Translations under genes and position numbers: made by a program
Notes under the pieces: generated by a model
What the model was told of the DNA's origin: nothing
The model's database searches: none
Seen by the model: only the letters and a program-made list of their open reading frames with translations
Assembly (NCBI GenBank): GCA_030280995.1
Contig: JASXTE010000011.1
Coordinates: 23,925,317-23,989,316 of the forward strand
DNA length: 64,000 nucleotides
Source of the DNA: Hemileia vastatrix
Lineage: Eukaryota > Basidiomycota > Pucciniomycetes > Pucciniales > Zaghouaniaceae
Direction: 5' to 3'
In this document: positions 42,443 through 50,950 of the stretch, piece by piece
Numbering within the stretch: the first letter of the stretch is position 1
Layout: the number at the start of each line of letters is the position of its first letter

Positions 42443-43642
42443 ATGAAGCACCTCTCTACTAGACGGCTACTTCACTCCACTATTAATGCCATCACTTTAG
42501 TTTTAGTTCTCTACTATAAATCTGACTCTGATTTGGGAGATGCCTTAGCCTATTTGTGTTTTCTTTCCAAAAAGCGTTACCTCATTTCCAGGGTGCCAAA
42601 TCTTTATCATGATCCCCGATATGATCTCCGCTCAATTCTCAACATTCCCCAACTAAACTTCACTCAGCTATTTAGAACTTCACCCAATTCTTTCTTCAAA
42701 CTTTATCAACTCATCTCTGAACATCCTATCTCTCATAACAATTCCCATAACAAACAGTGTAATACTGCCATTCAACTTGCTGTTGCACTATGTCACTTTG
42801 GCTCAAATGGAAATGGTGCTGCTGTAAGACGTTTGGATAATCTATTTAACATAGAAGATGGTACAGTGATATTATACACCAAGCGCTGTATGATTGCTAT
42901 CCTTTCCCTCAAGTCTCAAACACTTGCTTGGCCAACTCCACAACAGCTATTTGAATCCTCTCAAGTAATGCAAGCCGAAGGTTTCCCTGGCTGTGTAGGT
43001 TTTGTTGATGGCACAACTATACCTTTGAGACAAAAGCCTGTTCATGATGGGAACCATTATTTTGATTGCAAAAAAAGGTTTGTTCAAAATCTTCTCCAAT
43101 TTCTCATCATTCATGAGCTAACTTTTTGTCTTCCTTCTAGATACTCTATTTCCGTTCAACTTATATGTGATGTCAATAAAAATTTTATTGCTTTTCACAG
43201 TGGCTGCCCTGGATCATGTCATGACTCTTCTGTCTTCCAAAGAATGAGGATTTCTCAAACCCCAGACTCATACTTTGACAAATCTCAGTACCTCCTTGCA
43301 GACTCAGCATATGCAAGTGGGAAGTACATTATACCTGCTTTCTGTGGTGCAACCTTAGAAAATGACCCCAAAACTAAATTTAATTATCACCTTGCCCAAT
43401 CAAGAGTATGGATTGAACATGCTATAGGTATTTTAAAGGGACAATTTTCTAGTCTTTGGGAGCTCCAAATCCAATTTCAAAAAAAATTGGAGATCAAAAG
43501 TGCGAATCATTGGATCATGACTTGCGTTATACTCCACAATATCCTAGATGATTTAAAGGATGAGTGCAATGATCTTTATGAAGAAGAGGATCCTGAACCA
43601 GTGCCTGCTATCCCATCCCTTGAATCAAAAAACATTCATTAA
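42443..43642 (+). CDS. PIF/Harbinger transposase (DDE_Tnp_4 type)
   Basis: A nuclease that cuts at the TIRs and reinserts the element. The frame is 399 codons. A 63-nt intron (43078-43140, GTTTGT...TTCTAG) contains no stop, and removing it gives FDCKKRYSISVQLICD and a 378-residue product. The catalytic triad is visible: Asp in GFVDGTTIPL (189), Asp in YLLADSAYA (287 unspliced) and Glu in RVWIEHAIGILKG (325). The conserved GCPGSCHDSSVF is also present. The N-terminal region has a predicted helical DNA-binding part (TAIQLAVALCHFG). The start at 42443 is the first ATG of the frame. No lesion seen, so it may be active. Confidence 0.92.
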   Translation: MKHLSTRRLLHSTINAITLVLVLYYKSDSDLGDALAYLCFLSKKRYLISRVPNLYHDPRYDLRSILNIPQLNFTQLFRTSPNSFFKLYQLISEHPISHNNSHNKQCNTAIQLAVALCHFGSNGNGAAVRRLDNLFNIEDGTVILYTKRCMIAILSLKSQTLAWPTPQQLFESSQVMQAEGFPGCVGFVDGTTIPLRQKPVHDGNHYFDCKKRFVQNLLQFLIIHELTFCLPSRYSISVQLICDVNKNFIAFHSGCPGSCHDSSVFQRMRISQTPDSYFDKSQYLLADSAYASGKYIIPAFCGATLENDPKTKFNYHLAQSRVWIEHAIGILKGQFSSLWELQIQFQKKLEIKSANHWIMTCVILHNILDDLKDECNDLYEEEDPEPVPAIPSLESKNIH

Positions 43643-44949
43643 ACTGGCATACGCTCTGTCATTATGCCAATCACCCTCCACCATTTTGGCACACAACCCT
43701 TTTAATTTTTTGTTTTCATACTCTCCAAATTTCCAATTTGTTTACTTTATTCATTTGGCTTGGAATTTTTGTTTGTTGCATATTCATTTTTTTGGAATTT
43801 ATGGTGAATATCTCTTTTTTGGATGGCTCATTGGTTTTCTTTCACCAGCTCAACATGACATCACATATTTTTTAAAATTGCATAATTTTTCACTGTTTCT
43901 TTTTTTCATTCATCCCTCATATCCTTTTCCTATTCGCCTCCAACATCCCTCAAACAATTTGGTTTATTTTATTTTGTCACCTCATCTCTCCAGGTAAGTC
44001 ATTTTATTCTTTTTTTTGATTTTTTGATTTTTTGATTACTGCTTATATTTTTTTTTGTTTTTTTTCTGTTTATTTTATTTTTTTTATCTAAATTATTTTT
44101 GTAAGTGGTTATTTTTGATTTCAATGGTAAAATTAACCTTTTTTTCTCTCCCTCTTTACTTTCTTTTTTAGCTCCATCACCCTACTCTTCATCCCTCCTT
44201 GGCATGGTCATTATCCCCCCTTTCCACTATATTTCACTTTTTTTTGGCTCCATTTCATTGAAACACATACATTGCACATTCTTTATGCATTTCACTTACT
44301 CCATTTTTAATTTCCCCCACAATTCCAACATCAATCTTTCTCACTCTATTTTTTCTACTTTTCAATCAAGGTAAGTTTCATCTCCTTTTTTTCATGCCTA
44401 TATGATATCTCATTCCTTTTTTATGAAAACTTCATACTTAAATATATGTATGACTCTTATCTGGATAACAGTGAACTTATTAAACTCCTTTGATCTCATC
44501 TTCATTACCACTTTTCAAGTTTTTGTAAAATTTTGAAAATAAGACTCAGAATTAGGGTTAGGTTTATTCAAATATAATGCTCTTTTTACTGAAGATTCTC
44601 CTGAAGGCTACCTTTCATTTCCTACAAACAGATTTGAATTTGATTCAGTGGTTGCTGAGATATTGTCTGTTAAAGTTGAGCTTTTTTTTCCCAATTTAAA
44701 TTTTTATTCCATTTTTTTATGTAACAAATTAGGGTTAGGCTTATTTAAATCACATGTCCTTAAACTGAAGATTCTACTAAAGCCTATCTCTCATTTCCCA
44801 CAAACAGGTTTGAATGAGGTTCAGTGGTTGCTGATATTTTGACCTTTGAAGTTGAGCCTTTTTTCCAAATTTCACTTATCTTATTTCACATTTTTACATT
44901 GCATAATTAGAGGATAAGGATTCTGAAAATCTTATCTGATTATTATCTA
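43643..44949. other. Transposon interior without recognised gene
   Basis: T/C-rich spacer between transposase and the dioxygenase relic. It contains a diverged direct duplication (44550-44697 and 44727-44872) sharing AATTAGGGTTAGG, TCATTTCC.ACAAACAG.TTTGAAT and TTCAGTGGTTGCTGA. The 5' exons of the dioxygenase gene may lie here but cannot be defined. Confidence 0.5.
44550..44872 (+). repeat. Diverged ~148-bp direct repeat, two copies
   Basis: Units 44550-44697 and 44727-44872 start at AATTAGGGTTAGG and end after GTTGAGC-TTTTTT. They may be duplicated exon-intron segments, since each has an ACAAACAG that resembles an acceptor. Confidence 0.75.
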
Positions 44950-44950
44950 G

Positions 44951-45526
44951 GCATTTCAATTGTAAAGGCATATATTGGTTGCTCAAGAATATCACTAAAG
45001 CTCAAAAAGATGAAGATTTTTGCTTGTGGGACACTCTACCTTCCATTAACTCTTTTCTTGATCTTCGACTCAAAAAGCTCTATAATAAAGCATTTGAAAA
45101 AAATCATGAACTTGCAACCAAGTTGGAATACTGAATTGGTGTGACTCTGAATGGGAAGATATCAGCCACAAAGATCTTTTATTTTCAAATGTTATTATCA
45201 CTCATTCTGGATTCCACAATAGGATTTATATTGATAGGAATGACACCAATTTTCTTACTTTTGGTATATTCTCATATATCAATCCGATAACTGGCCAACC
45301 AATACCATCTCCAGCTAAAATCAAAGGACATGGTATATATTTTCCAGACCACCGGTGCATCATTGATTTTGGTTTGGGAAATGGTATCATCAAAATTATT
45401 TGGAATTCTTCTCAGGATAATCATCAAACAACCAAAGCTCCTCCTGGTTTGGAATCCTGTCATGATTTCATACATTTTGGTTGCTCATTTAAAATCAGTC
45501 ATAAGTTTATTCAAAGAATCAACAAG
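44951..45526 (+). pseudogene. Tet-like 2OG-Fe(II) dioxygenase (TET/JBP-related) relic
   Basis: After an acceptor TTATCTAG the exon reads FNCKGIYWLLKNITKAQ, then FLDLRLKKLYNKAFEKN. After a one-base shift near 45130 it reads WCDSEWEDISHKDL, FHNRIYIDRNDTNFLTFGIF, GHGIYFPDHRCIIDFG, IIWNSSQDNHQTTKAP and IHFGCSFKIS. This matches the order of the Tet-like 2OG-Fe(II) oxygenase domain of basidiomycetes (H-x-D, later H, then a C-terminal HFGCS block). Such enzymes oxidise 5-methylcytosine or thymine in characterised relatives. Here the first iron ligand His is Tyr (YID) and the frame is broken, so this copy is probably inactive. A donor GTAAAG follows. Family assignment is from memory of motif order. 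Confidence 0.6.
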
Positions 45527-45679
45527 GTAAAGAAAGAAGGTAAAGTTAATTGATTTAAAAAAACTTTATCTAGATCCAAAAAGTATGAGGATTAGAGTTG
45601 TCATCAAAAATTATATATTTTTTCATAAATTTTTAATAAATATTTTTTATATATCAATTTACTCAACTAAAGTAATGGG

Positions 45680-45840
45680 CCAATGACCTTTGGTTGTATA
45701 ACAGGTAATCATGATAACATTTATTTGTTTCATGGGGTTCCTCTAGCCTATACCTGTGGAAAGTCCCAAACTTTTGTTTCTAGATTTGATCTACATTTTG
45801 GCTTGAGGAATTGTCATTACTTTAAACTAGGGAAATTGAT
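45680..45840 (+). other. Conserved block downstream of the Tet-like gene
   Basis: Conserved with 32180-32330 (reverse): TAACAGGTAATCATG...TTTCATGGGG.TCCTCTA.CCTATAC.TGTGGAAAGTCCCAAACTT, shared in short blocks. It could be a last exon (HGVPLAYTCGKSQTF) or a regulatory segment. Undetermined. Confidence 0.4.
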
Positions 45841-45896
45841 ATATATTAGATATTTATATAATAATTTATGTAATTATATTAAATTTAGATGAATTC

Positions 45897-46318
45897 CACC
45901 CCTTACTCAATAAAATGCAGGGGGGGGGGGTATCGCCAAATTTTCAAATCTGACATTCAAAATTGAAGACTTGTAAAAATTTTGGTGATACCCACCCCTT
46001 GCTTCAATAAAATGTAGGGGGGGTATTGCCAAATTTTCGAATTTAACATGTAAAATTTTTGACTTGTAAATGTTTTGGTGATACCCGTTCCGTATTTCAA
46101 TAAAATCCAGGGGGGGTATTGCCAATATTTCTTATAAGACTTGTGAAGTTCTTGAATTGTAAGAATTTTGGGGATACCAGTAAAAAGAAGAGGATAGTAA
46201 AGCCAAAGTTTCATATAAGACTCTCAAGATTCATGACATGAAAGAATTTTGGTGATACTCACCCCTTACTTCAAAAAAATCCAGGGGTAGGGGATTGTCA
46301 AATTTTCAAAGGAGACAT
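45897..46318. repeat. 93-bp tandem repeat, ~4.5 degenerate units
   Basis: Each unit runs CACCCCTTACTTCAATAAAAT, a G-run, TATTGCCAAATTTTC, GACTTGTAA, TTTTGGTGATACC. 93 is a multiple of three and the minus strand stays open for about two units (repeating AIPPLDFIE). Two units recur at 31900-32120. It lies between the convergent dioxygenase and Myb-like genes. Confidence 0.85.
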
Positions 46319-46449
46319 GAAAAATTTATTTAAAAAAAGAATATTTAACATTAAAATACAAATATTCAAGTAATGAAATACAGAAAATTATTGTAAATTT
46401 AATGTACAAATAAATATGAACAGTTGAAGTGTGAGAGAAATAAAACAAA

Positions 46450-47797
46450 CTAGCCATCAAACAATTTCTTTAAACATTCAATTTCCTCAACAGATTTATT
46501 AGCTTTAACACATTCTATCAAGAAATCTTTCTTTTTGGAATTTTCTTCATGATCAAACTTATATTTCATCTGCTCTAATAGGTTATGATGTTTTAGTGTT
46601 TTCTCCTCTTTTTTTGATTTTTCAATGCTTAGAGTTAACTCGAACTTCTTCTCCTCCAAATCTTGGGCCCAATCATCCTTCCGTAAAGAGAGCTTGTACT
46701 CCATCTCTTCCAAGTCTTGTAGCCTATCATCCCTCCTTAAAGAGAGCTCATATTTTATCTTTTCAAGGCTTAGAGTCTCTTTAGAAATTTTCACTTGTTC
46801 TAGAGTGATAATAAAAATTAACATAAAGTAGAAGAAAAGCAGAGTAAAGTAATAAGAGGTATGGTATCACTTACCAGCATCACTTTTCTCTAAAAATTTT
46901 TCCATAGACAAAAAAGGGGTTTGTGTGAAGTATCACTTTTTCGTCTTCTTTGGGAGTTGAAATTTAGACTACTTAAAGGCCTACGCTTCTTTTTCAAGGT
47001 CATATTTTCCTCCTCATCATTGTCGCTACCTTCAGATTCATTTGATTGAGGATCCTGGGTTTGTTTGTCAGCCTTTAAGAAATAAGAAAAAGATAAGTAA
47101 ATAAAAAATAGAATTGATAAGATAAAAGAAAAAAGAAACAGACCTGAGTTAGATTTGGTTGGGTTAAATCACCAATAAGATCTACAGAAAAGCTATCTAG
47201 ATTGGTCTCATTCAAATGAGGGGAGGCTTGAGTGAAGGAAGAGGATGGGAAAAGATTTGCTTCAACATCATTTTTGGAGATAGGATCTTCTCCATCCAAC
47301 ATGTTTAAAGGATTAAAATTGGCTTGCTCTCCAAAAATTGCATCCATATCTTTAAAGTAAGGACATAAAGATTCAAGTTTATTGTCTATGGATTTGATGC
47401 CTATAGTGATATTGATGTCGGTAACCCCAAAACCAGTGGAAGATAGAAGAGCCTTTGCCTTCTTGTATTTGGCTCCGTAATTCTTGAAGCGTTCAGAAAT
47501 CTGTTTAGGCAAAAGATCAATCCATCCCTTGGTCTTATTCTGTAATTAATTTGCCATTAAAAGGTAGCCATTAACTTTTGATGCTGGGGGCTGTCCTACT
47601 TTAGTTGCATACTCAGTACCAAAACAAGAATCATAGTTAGATTTAGTTTTCAGCCAGTTGATAAGAATAAGATGATCATCCTTTTTTAATTGAACGGTCT
47701 TAGATTTCTTGGCTGAGCAGGGGAAAGAGGGATTAGTGGGATTTGAAGAACAACTGGGTGATGGCTGTGTTTGAGAAGATCTAGGATGAAAAGGCAT
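46450..47797 (-). pseudogene. Myb/trihelix-like accessory gene of Harbinger element
   Basis: PIF/Harbinger elements usually encode a second protein that helps transposase enter the nucleus and bind TIRs. The minus-strand frame from 47797 (MPFHPRSSQ) contains KKDDHLILINWLKTKSNYDS and, after one in-frame TAA at 47548-47546 (CAA in the expected QLQNK), GWIDLLPKQISERFKNYGAK and SIDNKLESLCPYFKDMD. After an intron (donor GTCTGT near 47143, acceptor TTAAAG near 47074) comes an acidic-basic linker (SEGSDNDEEE, KKKRRP) with a one-base shift near 46930. The last exon (46798-46450) is a long Glu/Lys coiled coil ending ECLKKLFDG. Lesions: one stop and one frameshift. The DNA-binding class is inferred. 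Confidence 0.65.
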
Positions 47798-48133
47798 GTT
47801 AAAATAGAAATGAAGATGAAAAGGAGCAGAAACAAGCAGATGAGATGGTGAGGGTTTCTGAGCAGATAGAATGGACAGGATGGGATGAGAATGTGAGTGT
47901 GCAGCAAGGTAGAAGGAATATCCAGAGAGTAGTCCAAGATGTGGTTATGGCAGAAAGTAGGTCAAGATGTGGTTATGACAGAAAGTTGTCCAAGATGTGG
48001 TTATGAAAAAATGAGTAAAAAAATGTTGGATAAGAGGTGAACATTGACACGTAAAGTGTCTAATAACCCAATTATTAGCAAAAATAATTGAGGAAGATAA
48101 TTGGGGTATGCAGATTATTTTCTGTAATTAATT

Positions 48134-48165
48134 TAATTGCGGATCCCTAAACATTGATACCCCCT
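48134..48165 (-). repeat. Right TIR of Harbinger element
   Basis: The inverted copy of 42107-42138, followed by AAT. Confidence 0.92.
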
Positions 48166-48168
48166 AAT

Positions 48169-49113
48169 AGATACATTTAAAAGTAATAAAAAATTAAAAA
48201 CATACACTTAATATACTAAGAAAGCAAAATATAAAACATATGACAGTCCTTAAGGATGAAGAAATGCTATCATAAATAGATTTTTTCCCCAAGTAAACAT
48301 CATCAAATTGTCAATTTTACATAGGATTATCAAGGGGGCATGAATTAGAGCTACTTAAAACATTTTAAAAAGAATTTTTCTAATGGTGTCATCATAATTT
48401 CAGTTTTTGATATTTAAAAAATTCCAGTTACTTGATATTCCAAATATGCTTTTATTAAAAATTAAGTGAAATCCACATCCAAATCTTATTTGATAGTTAT
48501 AAACATAGATGAATGAGTTTCATATTAAGAAAAATAGCATGTAAAAAATTCTTATGAAAATCTAATAAATAGGAATGCAATTATTCATGAGACCTTTATA
48601 AATACTAAATAAGAATCTTAAAAATAATTGTGCATCATACTTACACATCAAACTAAAAAAATGTGTGATATATTCTGAGTAAAGACATATAATGAGCTTT
48701 AGTAATAATACAGGCTCTTCAAAAAAATGAGCATGTACACTGTCTTTATAATGGATTAAAGAAAAATAGGAAAATGTAAAGAATATTCAAAGATAAACTT
48801 GTAAACTCTTATTTTATATAAATAACAACTGAAATAAGTTTAGACAACACAAAAAATCAAGGTTAATGATTCTGAAATTTTTACCAACTTATACTTTGCT
48901 TCAACACAAAACAAAATAAATTGAGGTAGCCATATAGCTTTCAAGATTTTAACAATTTATATTATTTTCATGAATTTTAAGAACTGAATGAATCATATAG
49001 TTTTTTCTTTTTTTCTTTCAGTCTTTTTATCATTTTTTGGAAATTCAAGATTTTGAAATTTTTTATTTTTTTTATTTATATAATTTTTTGAAATTTTCAA
49101 TTTAATAATTAGT
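48169..49113. other. AT-rich, no feature
   Basis: No open frame, repeat or element recognised. Confidence 0.6.
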
Positions 49114-49170
49114 CACCACGCAATATGGGGGAAAGACTTTCTAGAAAGTCCGCAACCTTGAACTTAAATT
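49114..49170 (+). mobile_element. CACTA-type MITE end fragment
   Basis: CACCACGCAATATGGGGG, then GACTTTCTAGAAAGTCC, matches the MITE terminus at 50177. The remainder is absent or too diverged. Confidence 0.6.
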
Positions 49171-50176
49171 GATATGTAATTGAGCCCATAATGAGGCAAT
49201 GATGAAACAACTAAAAATAAAGCTTGGAACCTCTCTGAAATATACTCAAAGACAAGTTGAATACTTATTGAAGCACAGTTGATCATTATTGAAAAAGTCT
49301 TGTAATCTCACTTACTCTAATTATAATTGGAAGATTAATATGAGTGAAGTCCATAACATTAACAGACTGGAAAATGCATAAGATTTTAAAAATAATGTGA
49401 TTCTCCTTTATGAACTCATATGTAATAGTAAATTTCTCATGTGAATCAAATCAAAAGCATTTTTACATTTTCACATAAGTTTGTGGAGCTATCAATATAT
49501 ATAGAAATTAGTTAATATCATAAGAAGTTTTTGAAGAGAAAATATGTATTTTACTGATATTTTTCATTGGATTTCATCATTAAAAGTTTTGTAAATATAT
49601 ATATTTATTCTAATATTATGCTCAGGAATTATCAATTTTTTCAAGCTTTAAAATATTTTTGAAAGTTAAAAATTTCTTTCAAATATAATTAAAACACATT
49701 AATTTAGAGGTATCATTTATATAATTAGTACATATCATTTTTTTAATAAAGTGAAAAAATGATATGGCCACTATTATTCTTAAATAATAAATTTCTTCTT
49801 CAATAAATCAAAATATTAAAGGTGAAATTTTATGATGATGAACCATATGTCTAACAATTAGTACACTAGAATTCGGGTTTTATTTTTTTTGGTATCAGGA
49901 TATAACCCATTCCTGTTCCTTGTTAAGTTATATATATATACATATTATTTACTTTTTTTGAAATTCTCCTTCCATATTTTTTCCTTCAATTTCTTGACCA
50001 TATCATGTTTATCCCATGTTAAATCATCCCCCTTGTGCTCATTTTAATTCTCTCTTACCTTTTATATTTCATCTTCACACTTTGTGGTTGCCTCTCCACA
50101 CCTCGCCATTCCGCCTCCCTTGAACTCACTCCTTTCACTCCCTTCTCCACCCCCCTTCACTCCCTTTTGAGTGAGA
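49171..50176. other. AT-rich, then pyrimidine-rich DNA
   Basis: 49171-49960 shows nothing. 49960-50176 is C/T-rich with few G. It may form one side of a sequence interrupted by the MITE at 50177. Confidence 0.4.
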
Positions 50177-50426
50177 CACCACACAATATGGGGGATGGAC
50201 TTGCTAGCAAGTCCACAACCTTAGACTTAAATTCATCACAGATTGAACACACATTGAGCTATTGATAAAGGAACCATACAATCAGGGATGAACACCACTC
50301 AGCAGAACAGTTTTAGGTGGGTGTTCAAATAGAGTTCAGTATGGGCCTAGTATGAGTTCAGTCTGAGTTCCATCTGAGTTCAGGTTGAGGACTTTCTAGC
50401 AAGTCTACCCCCTATATTGCTTAGTG
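50177..50426 (+). mobile_element. CACTA-type MITE, 250 bp
   Basis: The termini CACCACACAATATGGGGG and CCCCCTATATTGCTTAGTG are inverted repeats that continue into TGGACTTGCTAGCAAGTCC. The interior shows AACACCACTCAGCAGAAC and five 11-bp units of the type TGAGTTCAGTC. Flanking triplets are AGA and AAA. Confidence 0.8.
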
Positions 50427-50950
50427 AAAGAGGTAAGGTAGGAAGTAAAAGGGAGGAGTTGGAAAGTGTTGGGGGTGGATTGTATTGAAGAGCAATAGAG
50501 TTAGAGTGAGAAGAAAAGAGGTGGGGAGGATAGAAAAGAGGTGGTGGGGGATAAAAAAAGTTAGAAAGGGGGTGGAAGTGGTAGTGAGTGGGGTATGGTG
50601 GTGAGAATTGGGAGCACAAAGGGTGTGGTGGGGTAATGTGGCAATTGGAAGGGGTGGGGTGGGGTAGAAAGAGGAAAAAGAAAGAGTTAGAAGGGTCAAG
50701 ATTGGAGGTAAAGGGGTGAAATGGGCTGAAAAGTGAAAGGAAAGAGAATGGAGTGTGAGAGAAACAGGTGAGGAAGGGTGAAAAGAGTAAAAGTTCAGGT
50801 TTGAAGACATCAAAAGCGAAACAAAGTTAAAAGGATGATGGGCAACAGGAAAGGGGAGAGAATAGAAATAAAACAGGTGAAGAGTCAGAAAAGTATGTAA
50901 AAAGGGGTTGATTGAGTATCAAAAAAGGTGGCAAAAAACAGAAGACGAAC
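50427..50950 (+). other. Purine-rich, C-poor strand
   Basis: About 500 bases that are almost entirely A and G on the plus strand, with a GGAAGGGGTGGGGTGGGG run (50647-50664) able to form a G-quadruplex. The opposite-strand frames are Ser/Pro/Leu/Thr artefacts of the composition. Confidence 0.6.

Larger units (their letters stand above)
42107..48165. mobile_element. PIF/Harbinger DNA transposon (6.06 kb), three genes
   Basis: 32-bp terminal inverted repeats (42107-42138, 48134-48165; AGGGGGTATCAATGTTTAGG...) with one mismatch are bordered by AAT on both sides (42104-42106, 48166-48168). Inside are an open DDE transposase (+), a Tet-like dioxygenase relic (+), a 93-bp tandem repeat and a convergent Myb/trihelix-like gene (-) with a premature stop. 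Transposase plus a Myb-like partner is the usual PIF/Harbinger pair; the dioxygenase is extra. Confidence 0.9.

Noticed and set aside
43078..43140. Extra 21 residues in the Harbinger transposase
   Set aside because: The segment has GT...TTCTAG borders, and removing it restores the family sequence KKRYSISVQL, so it is an in-frame intron.
50380..50813. Minus-strand frames of 79 and 130 codons
   Set aside because: They are Ser/Pro/Leu/Thr-rich translations of a purine-rich tract; composition alone explains them.
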